Positions 45,621 to 54,433 of a DNA stretch of 64,000 bases are shown here, one piece after another. Under the pieces are notes generated by a model. The model ran no database searches. It was given only the letters and a program-made list of their open reading frames with translations, and was not told the origin of the DNA. The DNA comes from Massilia sp. PDC64 (GTDB lineage Bacteria; Pseudomonadota; Gammaproteobacteria; Burkholderiales; Burkholderiaceae_D), in NCBI RefSeq assembly GCF_900101265.1, contig NZ_FMZS01000007.1:372001-436000 (forward strand). Reading direction: 5' to 3'. Made by a program: the position numbers and the translations under genes. Numbering within the stretch: position 1 is the stretch's first letter; each line of letters starts with the position of its first letter.

Positions 45621-46501
45621 GCTTGCTTCGCGACCGGTTGCGGCCGGTTAAGCAAGCCCTCGGCCGCGAACAACCCCAGTGCAAGCCAGATCAGCACGAA
45701 GCCGACGAGGCGGTCCGCCGTAAATGCTTCGTGGAACAGCCACACGCCCAGCAGGAATTGCAGGGTGGGCGACATGTACTGCAGCAAGCCGACGATCGAC
45801 AGCGGGATTTTTCTCGCGCCCGCCGCGAACAGCAGCAACGGGATCGCCGTGATCGGCCCGGCCGCGACGAGCAGCAGGCGCGTCGTGTTCGAATCCGTGT
45901 TGATGAAGGTATTCTGGCCGTGCACGCTGAGCCAGACAACATAGGCGGCCGCGAGCGGGAACAGGACCATCGTCTCGAACGACAGCCCCTCCAGAGCGCC
46001 GAGCGCGGCCGTCTTGCGCAGCAGGCCGTAGCCGCCGAACGACACGGCCAGCGCCAGCGCGACCCACGGCAACTTGCCGGCCTGCCACGTCAGCCAGGCA
46101 ACGCCCAGCGCCGCGAAGGCGATCGCCATCCATTGCGTGCGCCGCAGGCGTTCCTTCAGCAGCACCGAGCCGAACATGATGTTGACGAGTGGATTGATGA
46201 AATAGCCGAGGCTGGCCTCGATGACGTGGCCATTGTTTACGGCCCAGATGTAGATGAGCCAATTGACGCTGAGCAGCAGGGCCGACGCGACGAAGCTGCC
46301 GAACACGCGCGGCTGGCGCACGAGGTTCAGCCAGGCCCACTGGCGGCGCACGGCCAGCACGATCACGAGGAACAGCAACGACCACACCATGCGGTGCGCG
46401 AGGATCTGCAGCGGCGGCACTTCGTCGATGGCGTGGAAATACAACGGAAACAGGCCCCAGCACAGGAAGGCGAGGGCAGCGGACAGGATGCCGGTGTTCA
46501 T
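45617..46501 (-). CDS. rarD: EamA/RarD family permease
   Basis: 294 aa from MNTGILSAALAFLCWGLFPL; further upstream codons are unlike coding sequence of the family. Ten membrane helices in two EamA repeats. RarD signatures: HRMVWSLLFLVIVLAVRR, NWLIYIWAVNNGHVIEASLGYFINP (two pieces), PLSIVGLLQYMSPTLQFLLG. Substrate unknown (family linked to chloramphenicol sensitivity). Divergent from kup. Confidence 0.9.
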   Translation of the reverse strand: MNTGILSAALAFLCWGLFPLYFHAIDEVPPLQILAHRMVWSLLFLVIVLAVRRQWAWLNLVRQPRVFGSFVASALLLSVNWLIYIWAVNNGHVIEASLGYFINPLVNIMFGSVLLKERLRRTQWMAIAFAALGVAWLTWQAGKLPWVALALAVSFGGYGLLRKTAALGALEGLSFETMVLFPLAAAYVVWLSVHGQNTFINTDSNTTRLLLVAAGPITAIPLLLFAAGARKIPLSIVGLLQYMSPTLQFLLGVWLFHEAFTADRLVGFVLIWLALGLFAAEGLLNRPQPVAKQA

Positions 46502-46715
46502 GGGGAAGGTGATACGGGTGAACGGTCTGACATTATCCCCGAACGGGCGCGGCCTTGCTGGCGGGGCCCCATTTCCGGCGCCCGATGCGTGCGCTCGGCC
46601 CGCCTCCGTTGATGCAGACTTTGAGAAAATAGCATCCGGGCAAAAGGACGCATCTTGTCTTTCCTTGTCAATTATTCTATTGTGCAACGCACCAGAACAA
46701 CAAAACGGTGAAACC

Positions 46716-48593
46716 TTGACGGCGCAACACAAGAAAAGCAGCCTCGCAGGGCTGACGCTGGCGGCGGTCGGTATCGTCTACGGCGACATCGGCACCAGTC
46801 CGCTGTACACGCTCAAGACCATCTTCGATCCCGTCCACGGCCTGGCCCTGACCACGCCGAACCTGCTGGGCATCGTATCCCTGATCTTCTGGGGCCTGAC
46901 GATGATCGTCTCGCTCAAATACGTCACGCTGGTGCTGCGGGCCGACAACCGCGGCGAGGGCGGCATCATGGCGCTGATGGCGCTCGCGCTGAATTCCGTC
47001 ACGCGCACGTCGCGCTGGCACTACGTGCTGATGGTGCTGGGCGTGTTCGGCGCCACGATGTTCTACGGCGACAGCGTGATCACGCCGGCGATCTCCGTGC
47101 TGGGCGCGATCGAAGGTCTCGAAGTGGCCACGCCCGGCCTGGAAAAATACGTCGTGCCGCTGACGATCGTCGTGCTGGTGGGGCTGTACAGCGTGCAGCG
47201 CCACGGCACGGCCGGCATCGGCCGCTGGTTCGGTCCCGTCATGGTCGTGTGGTTCGTCGCGCTGGCCGTCATGGGCGTCATCAACATCGTGCAGGCGCCC
47301 GTGATCCTGCACGCCCTGAACCCGCTGAACGCCTTCCAGTTCATGCTGCGCGAGAAGATGATCGCGTTCGTCGCGCTGGGCGCCGTCGTGCTGGCGTTCA
47401 CCGGCGCCGAGGCGCTGTACGCGGACATGGGCCACTTCGGCAAGAAACCGATCCGCTTCGCCTGGTTCATGGTCGTGTTCCCCGCGCTCGCCCTGAACTA
47501 CCTGGGCCAGGGCGGCCTGTTGATCACGCATCCGGAAGCCCTCGAGAACCCGTTCTTCCACCAGCTGGGCAGCTGGAGCGTGCTGCCGCTCGTGCTGCTG
47601 TCGACGATGGCGACCGTGATCGCGTCGCAGGCCACGATCTCCGGCACGTTCTCGATGACGCGCCAGGCCATCGCCCTGGGCCTGTTGCCGCGCATGCGCG
47701 TGATGCACACGTCGGAAAGCGAGATCGGCCAGATCTACATCCCGGCCGTGAACTGGCTGCAGCTGATCGTCGTGCTGCTGGCGGTCGTCGGCTTCGGTTC
47801 GTCGGACAAGCTGGCCGGCGCCTACGGCATCGCGGTGACGGCGACCATGTTCGCGACGACGATCCTGACGTTCTTCGTGATCCGCTACCGCTGGCACCTG
47901 CCGTTGTGGCTGTGCTTCGGCGCCACCGGCTTCTTCATGGCGATGGACATCATGCTGTTCTCGGCCAGCACCCTGAAACTGCTGCACGGCGGCTGGTTCC
48001 CGCTGCTGCTCGGCGCGATCCTGCTGACGACGATGCTGACGTGGAAGCGCGGCCGCGAACTGGTGTTCGAGAACCTGGAAAAGCACGCGATCCCGCTCGA
48101 GGACTTCCTGCAGTCGCTGTTCGTCGCGCCGCCCGACCGCGTGTCCGGCACCGCCATCTTCCTGCGCGGCGAAACGGACGGCGTGCCGCACGCGCTGCTG
48201 CACAACCTCCTGCACAACAAGGTGCTGCACGAGCGCGTCGTGTTCCTCACGGTGCGCATCCGCGAGGAACCGTACGTGCCCGAGAGCGAGCAGGTCGAGG
48301 TCGTCCCGCTGGGCCACAACTGCTACCAGCTGAACGTGACCTACGGGTTCAAGGACGAGGCGAACATCCCGGACATCCTGCGCCTGTGCGCGGACAAGGG
48401 CCTCGAATTCGAGATGATGGAGACGTCGTTCTTCATCGCGCGCCAGACCGTGATCTCGGTGCCGGGCCAGGGCATGGCGCCGTGGAGGGAACACCTGTAC
48501 GTGGCGATGCAGCGCAACGCCCGCACCGCCGCGGACTATTATCAAATCCCCTCCAACCGCGTGATCGAGCTTGGCACGCAGGTCGAGATCTGA
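46716..48593 (+). CDS. kup: Kup low-affinity potassium transporter
   Basis: 625 aa, matching the family length when started at the TTG at 46716 (MTAQHKKSSLAGLTLAAVG). No ATG in frame fits. Twelve membrane helices; landmarks GIVYGDIGTSPLYTLKTIF, DNRGEGGIMALMALAL, VLAFTGAEALYADMGHFG and PRMRVMHTSESEIGQIYIP. The C-terminal about 110 residues form a cytoplasmic domain. Takes up K+ with H+. The coding region upstream of the TTG in the same frame is an overlap with antisense rarD and is not used. Confidence 0.93.
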   Translation: MTAQHKKSSLAGLTLAAVGIVYGDIGTSPLYTLKTIFDPVHGLALTTPNLLGIVSLIFWGLTMIVSLKYVTLVLRADNRGEGGIMALMALALNSVTRTSRWHYVLMVLGVFGATMFYGDSVITPAISVLGAIEGLEVATPGLEKYVVPLTIVVLVGLYSVQRHGTAGIGRWFGPVMVVWFVALAVMGVINIVQAPVILHALNPLNAFQFMLREKMIAFVALGAVVLAFTGAEALYADMGHFGKKPIRFAWFMVVFPALALNYLGQGGLLITHPEALENPFFHQLGSWSVLPLVLLSTMATVIASQATISGTFSMTRQAIALGLLPRMRVMHTSESEIGQIYIPAVNWLQLIVVLLAVVGFGSSDKLAGAYGIAVTATMFATTILTFFVIRYRWHLPLWLCFGATGFFMAMDIMLFSASTLKLLHGGWFPLLLGAILLTTMLTWKRGRELVFENLEKHAIPLEDFLQSLFVAPPDRVSGTAIFLRGETDGVPHALLHNLLHNKVLHERVVFLTVRIREEPYVPESEQVEVVPLGHNCYQLNVTYGFKDEANIPDILRLCADKGLEFEMMETSFFIARQTVISVPGQGMAPWREHLYVAMQRNARTAADYYQIPSNRVIELGTQVEI

Positions 48594-48693
48594 CCCATTT
48601 ACAAAGCTATACAAATACTCAACAGACGCTTGCAGGGCACGTTGGTAAGGTTCGGTTTTCCATCCGATCACCAACCTGTCCTGTAGGAGTCCC

Positions 48694-49173
48694 ATGAAAC
48701 TGTCCTTCCCGCTGGCCGCCGCCTTCGCCGCTATCCTGAGCCTGTCCGCATGCGGCGGTGGCGGCGACTCGGGCGGCGGCAGCACCCCCGTCGTCAACAA
48801 TCCCGCCGCGCTGACCAAGACCGACATCTCGATCGGGACCGGCGCCGAAGCCGTCAACGGCGCGCGCGTGCAGGTCAATTACACGGGCTGGCTGTACAGC
48901 GCCGCCGCCGCCGATTTCAAGGGCACCAAGTTCGACGCGTCGCAGCCCGGCAAGCCGTTCACGTTCGTCATCGGCGCCGTGGGCACGAATGAATCCGTGA
49001 TCCCCGGCTTCGGCCAGGGCGTGCAGGGCATGAAGGTCGGCGGCAAGCGCACGATCCTGATTCCGAGCAGCCTGGGTTACGGCGCGGGCGGCGTGCCGGG
49101 CGCGATCCCGGGCAACACCGGCCTCGTGTTCGAAGTCGAACTCGTGAAGGTCTGCGGCAGCGCGGCCTGCTGA
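48694..49173 (+). CDS. FKBP-type peptidyl-prolyl isomerase lipoprotein
   Basis: 159 aa. Signal peptide with lipobox LSLSACGGGG (lipid-bearing Cys at residue 21), a Gly/Ser linker and an FKBP domain: GARVQVNYTGWLYSAAAADF, GFGQGVQGMKVGGKRTILIP and LVFEVELVKV. It would catalyse proline isomerisation in the periplasm. TAGGAG ribosome site. Two cysteines at the C-terminus (KVCGSAAC) are unusual. Confidence 0.92.
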   Translation: MKLSFPLAAAFAAILSLSACGGGGDSGGGSTPVVNNPAALTKTDISIGTGAEAVNGARVQVNYTGWLYSAAAADFKGTKFDASQPGKPFTFVIGAVGTNESVIPGFGQGVQGMKVGGKRTILIPSSLGYGAGGVPGAIPGNTGLVFEVELVKVCGSAAC

Positions 49174-49197
49174 TCCGCTGAAGAAAGAGCGCTGCGG

Positions 49198-49220
49198 AAT
49201 CAGGCTGCGCACGCCTGATT
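49198..49220. terminator. Hairpin after the FKBP gene
   Basis: AATCAGGC and GCCTGATT form an 8-bp perfect stem with a 7-base loop, 25 bases after the stop. There is no T run, so termination would be weak. Confidence 0.45.
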
Positions 49221-49287
49221 TCGCTCAGTCCCGCGCGTCGCGCCGGGCCGTATCGTTGGCACGCCTGAATGTCATCCGGAGCCTGCC

Positions 49288-51435
49288 ATGTCGATACGCC
49301 ATTGTCTGTCCGTCCTGTTGTTGTCCTTGTTCGCCGGCGCGCACGCGCGGGCCGATCCTTTGTACGCCTTCGATTTCCTGCCTGCCGGTTTCGCACCGTC
49401 GGCGCTGAATAACTCGGGCCAGATCGTCGGCACGTACGGCGGCGCGGCCGCCATCCTGTCGGGCGGGACCATCACGAGCCTGGGCGACGTCGTGCCGAAC
49501 AGCTATGGGCTTGCAATCAATAGCCATGGCGATATCGCGGGGGCGCAATACAGTCCGTACAGCGGCAGCGCGTTCGCATATGTGGGCGGCACCGTCGTGC
49601 CCGTGGCCGCGAGCCTGCCCGACATGTACGCATATTCGAACGCCAGGGGCATCAACGACGCCGGCATGGTCGCGGGCAATGCCCAGCCCTATGTCGGCGA
49701 GGCGCAGCGCGGCTTCCTGTACGACAGCGGAGGCGTCCACCTGATCGGCACGTTCGGCGGCGACTGGAGCTATGCCGCGGCCGTCAACGCGAGCGGCACG
49801 GTGGCCGGCACGGCCACGCTCCCCTCCAACTGGTTCGACCCCGTCCGTCACGCCTACCTCTACCAGGGCGGCACGATGCTCGACCTCGGCACGCTGGGCG
49901 GCTCGAGCAGCGAAGCCTACGACGTCAACGACGCCGGGCTCGCGGTGGGCTGGTCGGAAACGGACGTCGTCCTGGCCAACGGCGTGCTGACGCGGCCCTT
50001 CGCGTACCGCGACGGGCACCTGGTCGACCTCGGTTCGCTGGGCGGCGAGTGGGGCTATGCGCGGGCGCTGAACAATGCGGGCGTCATCGTCGGCGCGTCG
50101 GACCTCGTCACGGACGCCGGCTGGGGCTATCATGCCTTCATCTATCTCGACGGGCACATGGTCGACCTGAACACGCTCGTGACGGGCGCGAACGGCTGGG
50201 AGATCATCGACGCCACGGACATCAACGACGCCGGCCAGATCCTCGGCCGGGCCTGCCGCCTCGGCACGTGCACGGACGTGCGCCTGGACCTCGTGTCGGC
50301 CGTCCCCGAACCGGGCAGCGGGGCACTGCTGGCGGCCGGGCTCGTCCTGCTGGCCTGGCGCGCGCGCCGGCGCCGCGCGAAGCCGGCGCTGGTGCTCGGC
50401 GTATCGCTGGCGCTGGCGGCACCGGCCGTGCTGGCCGACCCGCTGTACACGGCGACCTTCCTGCCGGATAACTTCACGGCCTACGGCATCGGCAACGACG
50501 GCAGCGTCGTCGGCAGCGGCCTCGATCCCGACAGCCAGCTGCGCGCCTTCGTGTGGCGGGACGGCACGACGACCTTCCTGCCGACGCTGGGCGGCCCGTC
50601 CGCCTGGGCGTCCGCCACGAACGGCGGCTTCGTGGTCGGCGCCTCGATGTCCGGCGACGCGACGCGCGGCTTCATCTATCGCAACGGCGAGATCCGGAGC
50701 GTCGGCACGCTGTACGGCGGCGACAGCATCGCCTACGGCGTCAATGCCGCCGGCCAGGTGGTGGGCGATTCCACGGATGCGTCCGGCAACACCCGCGCGT
50801 TCCTGTACAGCGGCGGCACGCTGACCGACATCGGCACGCTGGGCGGGACGGTTGCGGCGGCGCGCGGCATCAACGATGCGGGCATGATCGTCGGCGATTC
50901 CGATCCGGGCCCGGGCTTCCCGGACGACGGTCTGCACGCTTTCCTGTACCACAACGGCACCATGCAGGACCTCGGCACGCTGGGCGGCGGCTTCAGCCTG
51001 GCAGAGGCGGTGAACAATGCGGGCCAGGTGGCGGGGTACAGCCTGATCGGCGCCGAGGCCGTCTGGCATCCGTTCCTGTACAGCGGGGGCGTCATGCACG
51101 ACCTCGGTTCCTTCGGCGGCGATTTCGGCGAAGCCCATGCGATCAACGCGGCCGGCATGGTGGTCGGTTATTCCAGCTTCGCCGATGACGGTTTCTCGCA
51201 CGCGTTCGTGTATGCCGACGGCAGCCTGATCGACCTGAACGCCGTCACGGGCGGGCTCGGTATCCAGGTGCTCATGGACGCCGTCGGCATCAACGACGCC
51301 GGCCAGATCGTGGCCAACAGCTGCAACGATTTCGGGTATTGCGCGCCGGTCCTGCTCACGCCCGTGCCGGAGCCGGCGGCGGCGCTGTTGCTGCTTGCCG
51401 GCATCCCGGTGCTGCTGTGGCGCCGTAAAAATTGA
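49288..51435 (+). CDS. Tandem-fused PEP-CTERM protein with HAF-type repeats
   Basis: 715 aa, two PEP-CTERM proteins in one reading frame. Part one has a signal peptide (LSVLLLSLFAGAHARA) and about eight HAF/beta-propeller-like repeats (pattern GINDAGMVAG, GFLYDSGG, LGTLGGS) and then a complete internal PEP-CTERM signal, VPEPGSGALLAAGLVLLAWR with an RARRRR end (about 339-362). It continues directly into a second signal-peptide-like helix (VLGVSLALAAPAVLADP, about 367-385) and a second set of repeats, ending with VPEPAAALLLLAGIPVLLW and RRKN. It is an envelope or surface protein; the exosortase is elsewhere. Confidence 0.9.
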   Translation: MSIRHCLSVLLLSLFAGAHARADPLYAFDFLPAGFAPSALNNSGQIVGTYGGAAAILSGGTITSLGDVVPNSYGLAINSHGDIAGAQYSPYSGSAFAYVGGTVVPVAASLPDMYAYSNARGINDAGMVAGNAQPYVGEAQRGFLYDSGGVHLIGTFGGDWSYAAAVNASGTVAGTATLPSNWFDPVRHAYLYQGGTMLDLGTLGGSSSEAYDVNDAGLAVGWSETDVVLANGVLTRPFAYRDGHLVDLGSLGGEWGYARALNNAGVIVGASDLVTDAGWGYHAFIYLDGHMVDLNTLVTGANGWEIIDATDINDAGQILGRACRLGTCTDVRLDLVSAVPEPGSGALLAAGLVLLAWRARRRRAKPALVLGVSLALAAPAVLADPLYTATFLPDNFTAYGIGNDGSVVGSGLDPDSQLRAFVWRDGTTTFLPTLGGPSAWASATNGGFVVGASMSGDATRGFIYRNGEIRSVGTLYGGDSIAYGVNAAGQVVGDSTDASGNTRAFLYSGGTLTDIGTLGGTVAAARGINDAGMIVGDSDPGPGFPDDGLHAFLYHNGTMQDLGTLGGGFSLAEAVNNAGQVAGYSLIGAEAVWHPFLYSGGVMHDLGSFGGDFGEAHAINAAGMVVGYSSFADDGFSHAFVYADGSLIDLNAVTGGLGIQVLMDAVGINDAGQIVANSCNDFGYCAPVLLTPVPEPAAALLLLAGIPVLLWRRKN

Positions 51436-51472
51436 GGAACTGCTATGCTGGGTCCGGACCCGGAGGATAGCA

Positions 51473-52777
51473 ATGACCACGACGGATACAGCAGACCCGC
51501 ATGCCATCGAACATCTCACCTCGCGCCAGCGTGTGTTCGCCATCGTCGGCGCCTCGTCAGGCAACCTGGTCGAGTGGTTCGACTTCTACATCTATTCGTT
51601 CTGCGCACTGTATTTCTCGTCCGCGTTCTTCCCGAAAGGGAACCCGACGACCCAGCTGCTGAACACGGCCGGCATCTTCGCGGCCGGCTTCCTGATGCGC
51701 CCGATCGGCGGCTGGCTGTTCGGCCGCATCGCCGACCGCTACGGCCGGCGCAACGCGATGATGATTTCCGTGCTCATGATGTGCGGCGGCTCGCTGATGA
51801 TCGCCGCACTGCCGACCTATGCCAGCATCGGCACGGCGGCGCCGGCGCTGCTGCTCGTGGCGCGCCTGTTCCAGGGCCTGTCCGTGGGCGGGGAATACGG
51901 CACCAGCGCCACCTACATGAGCGAGGTGGCGGAGCCGGGGCGCAAGGGGTTCTTCGCGTCGTTCCAGTACGTGACCCTGATCGGCGGCCAGCTGGCGGCA
52001 CTGCTCGTGCTGGGCATCCTGCAGTTGTTCCTCACGCATGACGAACTGAAGGCCTGGGGCTGGCGCATTCCGTTCGTCGTCGGCGCCTGCGCCGCCCTCG
52101 TGTCGCTGTACCTGCGCCGTTCGCTGCACGAGACGACCACCGCCAGCGAGCGCAAGAGCGAGGCCGCGGGCAGCGTCGGGTCGCTGCTGAAGCACCACCG
52201 GCGCGCGTTCGTCACGGTGCTGGGCTTTACGGCCGGCGGTTCGCTGATCTTCTACGCGTTCACGACGTACATGCAGAAATACCTCGTCAACACGGCGGGC
52301 ATGAGCACGGAAACGGCCAGCCGCATCATGACCGTCTGCCTGCTGGTCTACATGCTGCTGCAGCCGGCGTTCGGCGCGCTGTCCGACCGCATCGGCCGGC
52401 GCACGTCGATGATCTGGTTCGGCGCGCTTGCCGCCATCTTCACGACGCCCATCATGATGGCGCTGCGGAACGTCTCGAGCCCGTTGACGGCCGGCGCCCT
52501 GATCGTGTGCGCGCTGGCGATCATCAGCCTGTACACGTCGATCGGTGGCCTGATCAAGGCGGAGATGTTCCCCGTCGAAGTGCGTGCGCTGGGCGTGGGC
52601 CTGTCGTATGCCGTCGCCAACGCGATCTTCGGCGGCTCGGCGGAATACGTGGCCCTGTGGTTCAAGCAGGCCGGCCACGAGCCGTATTTCTACTGGTACG
52701 TGAGCGTCATGTGCGCGCTGGCCTGCCTCGTCGCGATCCGCATGCCCGATCCGACGAAATCTGGCCTGCTCAAATAA
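51473..52777 (+). CDS. MFS transporter, metabolite:proton symporter type
   Basis: 434 aa from the ATG after GGAGG; twelve membrane helices. The family signatures are ASSGNLVEWFDFYIYSFCAL near the N-terminus, RPIGGWLFGRIADRYGRRNAM (MFS loop 2-3) and GLSVGGEYGTSATYMSEVA. This places it with KgtP/ShiA/CitA-like symporters for organic acids. The substrate is not predictable. It is convergent with the GNAT gene, 6 bases apart. Confidence 0.9.
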   Translation: MTTTDTADPHAIEHLTSRQRVFAIVGASSGNLVEWFDFYIYSFCALYFSSAFFPKGNPTTQLLNTAGIFAAGFLMRPIGGWLFGRIADRYGRRNAMMISVLMMCGGSLMIAALPTYASIGTAAPALLLVARLFQGLSVGGEYGTSATYMSEVAEPGRKGFFASFQYVTLIGGQLAALLVLGILQLFLTHDELKAWGWRIPFVVGACAALVSLYLRRSLHETTTASERKSEAAGSVGSLLKHHRRAFVTVLGFTAGGSLIFYAFTTYMQKYLVNTAGMSTETASRIMTVCLLVYMLLQPAFGALSDRIGRRTSMIWFGALAAIFTTPIMMALRNVSSPLTAGALIVCALAIISLYTSIGGLIKAEMFPVEVRALGVGLSYAVANAIFGGSAEYVALWFKQAGHEPYFYWYVSVMCALACLVAIRMPDPTKSGLLK

Positions 52778-52783
52778 CGGGCA

Positions 52784-53251
52784 CTAACTGCGGGCGGCGG
52801 GACGCAGCATGTCGATGTGCATGATGCCATCCTCGTCATAGGGTTCGGACACCGTGCGGAAGCCGAAGCCCGCATAAAAGGCTTCCAGGTGGGCCTGGGC
52901 GCCGATGCGGATCGCGTGGCCGGGGTGCAGCCGCTCCGCGCACGCGATGCCCTGCGCGACCAGCTCGCGTCCCAGGCCCGTGCCGCGCGTGGACGGGCTG
53001 GTGACGACGCGGCCCAGCGACATCTCCTCGTATTTCGCGCCCGGCGCGAGGCAGCGCAACGTCGCCGCCAATTCCCGCTTGCCGTCGACGGTGCGCCAGC
53101 CGAGCAGGTGGTGTGCGCCCGGATCGAGGCCGTCGATGTCCGGGTACAAACACGCCTGCTCGAGCACGAATACCTGCTGGCGCAGCGCCAGCATTTCGTA
53201 CAGCTCCGCCGCCGTCAGGTCGGAGAAACCGCTCCACTGCCATTCGATCAT
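52784..53251 (-). CDS. GNAT acetyltransferase, ElaA-like
   Basis: 155 aa. ElaA pattern: ALRQQVFVLEQACLYPDIDGLD, then LGWRTVDGKRELAATLRCL, and the acetyl-CoA loop GRVVTSPSTRGTGLGRELVA. C-terminal AQAHLEAFYAGFGFRTVSEPYDEDGI (split) is typical. Target unknown. It lies 21 bases downstream of the HDAC-like gene on the same strand: an acetyltransferase paired with a deacetylase. Confidence 0.9.
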   Translation of the reverse strand: MIEWQWSGFSDLTAAELYEMLALRQQVFVLEQACLYPDIDGLDPGAHHLLGWRTVDGKRELAATLRCLAPGAKYEEMSLGRVVTSPSTRGTGLGRELVAQGIACAERLHPGHAIRIGAQAHLEAFYAGFGFRTVSEPYDEDGIMHIDMLRPAARS

Positions 53252-53272
53252 TGTTGTTTCCTGGGTAAAGAT

Positions 53273-54283
53273 TCAGGCCGCCGTCTCGAAACCTTCGAGC
53301 ACGTTGACCACGTTGATGCCGAGTTCGGGCACGACGGAGCCGCCTTCGAACACGAAGACGGTCGGCAGGCCGAGGAAGCCGATGCGCTCGCCGATGCGTA
53401 AAAAATCGCCGCTGGAGAGGCCGAAGTGCGAGCGCGGGTCGCCTTTGACACCATCGGCGCCGAGCGAGACGACGAGTGCCTGCGGCGCAAAGCCCGCCAT
53501 CCTGACGCAGGCCGTTTCCAGCGCGAGGAACCACTGCGATGCGCTCGTGCCGCGCGGCAGCGGCACGTTCAGGTTGAAGCCGAGGCCCGCGCCGGTACCC
53601 GTCTCGTCGGCGTGGCCCGCATAGTACGGGTAGTCCGTGCGCGGGTCGGCGTGGATCGACGCGAACAGGACGTCCTTGCGGTGATAAAAAATGTCCTGCG
53701 TGCCGTTGCCGTGATGGTAGTCGAGGTCGAGGATGGCCACCCGCTGCAGGCCGTCGTCGAGCAGGTGCTGGGCCGCCAGCGCGGCGTTGTTCAGGAAGCA
53801 GAAGCCACCGCAGTAATCGGCGCCGGCGTGATGGCCGGGCGGCCGCGTGAGCGCGAACGTGCCGCGCTCGCCCAGGCGCAGCGCATGCGCCGCATTGATC
53901 GCGCAGTCGGCGCCCGTCTTCGCGGCGATCCACGTGCCGGCCGTCAGCGGCGTGGTGCCGTCGAAAGCGTACAGGCCGAGGCGGCCGATAAAACTGTCCG
54001 GCTCGACGTCGCGGCGCATGCCCTGGCCGGGCCACACGGAAGGCAGCGGAGCGCGGTCGGCGTGATGCGGGTCGAGAGCGAGCCACTCGTTCCAGGCGCT
54101 GCGCAGGAAGTGCAGGTAGCGGGGCGTGTGCGTGCGTTCCAGCGACGTCAGGGGCACGCCGTGCGGCGTGACGATGCGGCCCAGGCCACGCCGCGTAAAC
54201 TCGTTCGCCACGACGTCGATGCGCTGGGGCGGCTCCGACGTCGTGGCGTGCTGCGCGTGATGTTCGTTGAAGAAGGTAAGCAC
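53273..54283 (-). CDS. Histone-deacetylase-like amidohydrolase
   Basis: 336 aa from a GTG start. Zinc hydrolase of the HDAC superfamily: RPPGHHAGADYCGGFCFLNN with the His-His pair, ILDLDYHHGNGTQDIFY with the metal aspartate and histidine, and SLGADGVKGDPRSHFGLSSGDFLR. Bacterial members deacetylate polyamines or acetylated lysines. The only ribosome site (GAGG) lies inside the long palindromic repeat six bases upstream of the gene. Confidence 0.92.
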   Translation of the reverse strand: MLTFFNEHHAQHATTSEPPQRIDVVANEFTRRGLGRIVTPHGVPLTSLERTHTPRYLHFLRSAWNEWLALDPHHADRAPLPSVWPGQGMRRDVEPDSFIGRLGLYAFDGTTPLTAGTWIAAKTGADCAINAAHALRLGERGTFALTRPPGHHAGADYCGGFCFLNNAALAAQHLLDDGLQRVAILDLDYHHGNGTQDIFYHRKDVLFASIHADPRTDYPYYAGHADETGTGAGLGFNLNVPLPRGTSASQWFLALETACVRMAGFAPQALVVSLGADGVKGDPRSHFGLSSGDFLRIGERIGFLGLPTVFVFEGGSVVPELGINVVNVLEGFETAA

Positions 54284-54288
54284 TGGTG

Positions 54289-54406
54289 GGGCCTCGATAA
54301 ACCTACTGCGCGTTGCATTTTTGGCCTGCGATGCTCGCTGTACCGTAAGTACAGCTGCGCTTCTCGGCCAAAACTGCCGCCGCTCGCTACGGTTTCTCGA
54401 GGCCCT
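54289..54406. repeat. 118-bp imperfect palindromic element between gshA and the HDAC-like gene
   Basis: Outer arms GGGCCTCGATAAACC (54289-54303) and GGTTTCTCGAGGCCC (54392-54406) match at 14 of 15. Inner arms GCATTTTTGGCC and GGCCAAAACTGC match at 11 of 12. The centre is GCTGTAC-CGTAA-GTACAGC, a perfect 7-bp stem. Overall it is one long hairpin. It lies directly upstream of the HDAC-like start and provides its ribosome site. It looks like a dispersed non-coding repeat. Confidence 0.8.
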
Positions 54407-54433
54407 TTTAGGCCTCAGGTGTTTACGGCGACT

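Noticed and set aside
46677..48878. Minus-strand open frame of 733 codons opposite kup, and a similar one opposite the PEP-CTERM fusion at 49225-51564
   Set aside because: Antisense shadows of GC-rich coding sequence with His/Arg/Gln-rich composition.
49257..49271. Sigma-54 promoter upstream of the fused PEP-CTERM gene
   Set aside because: TGGCAC is present at 49257-49262 but the -12 position has TG instead of GC at the required distance.
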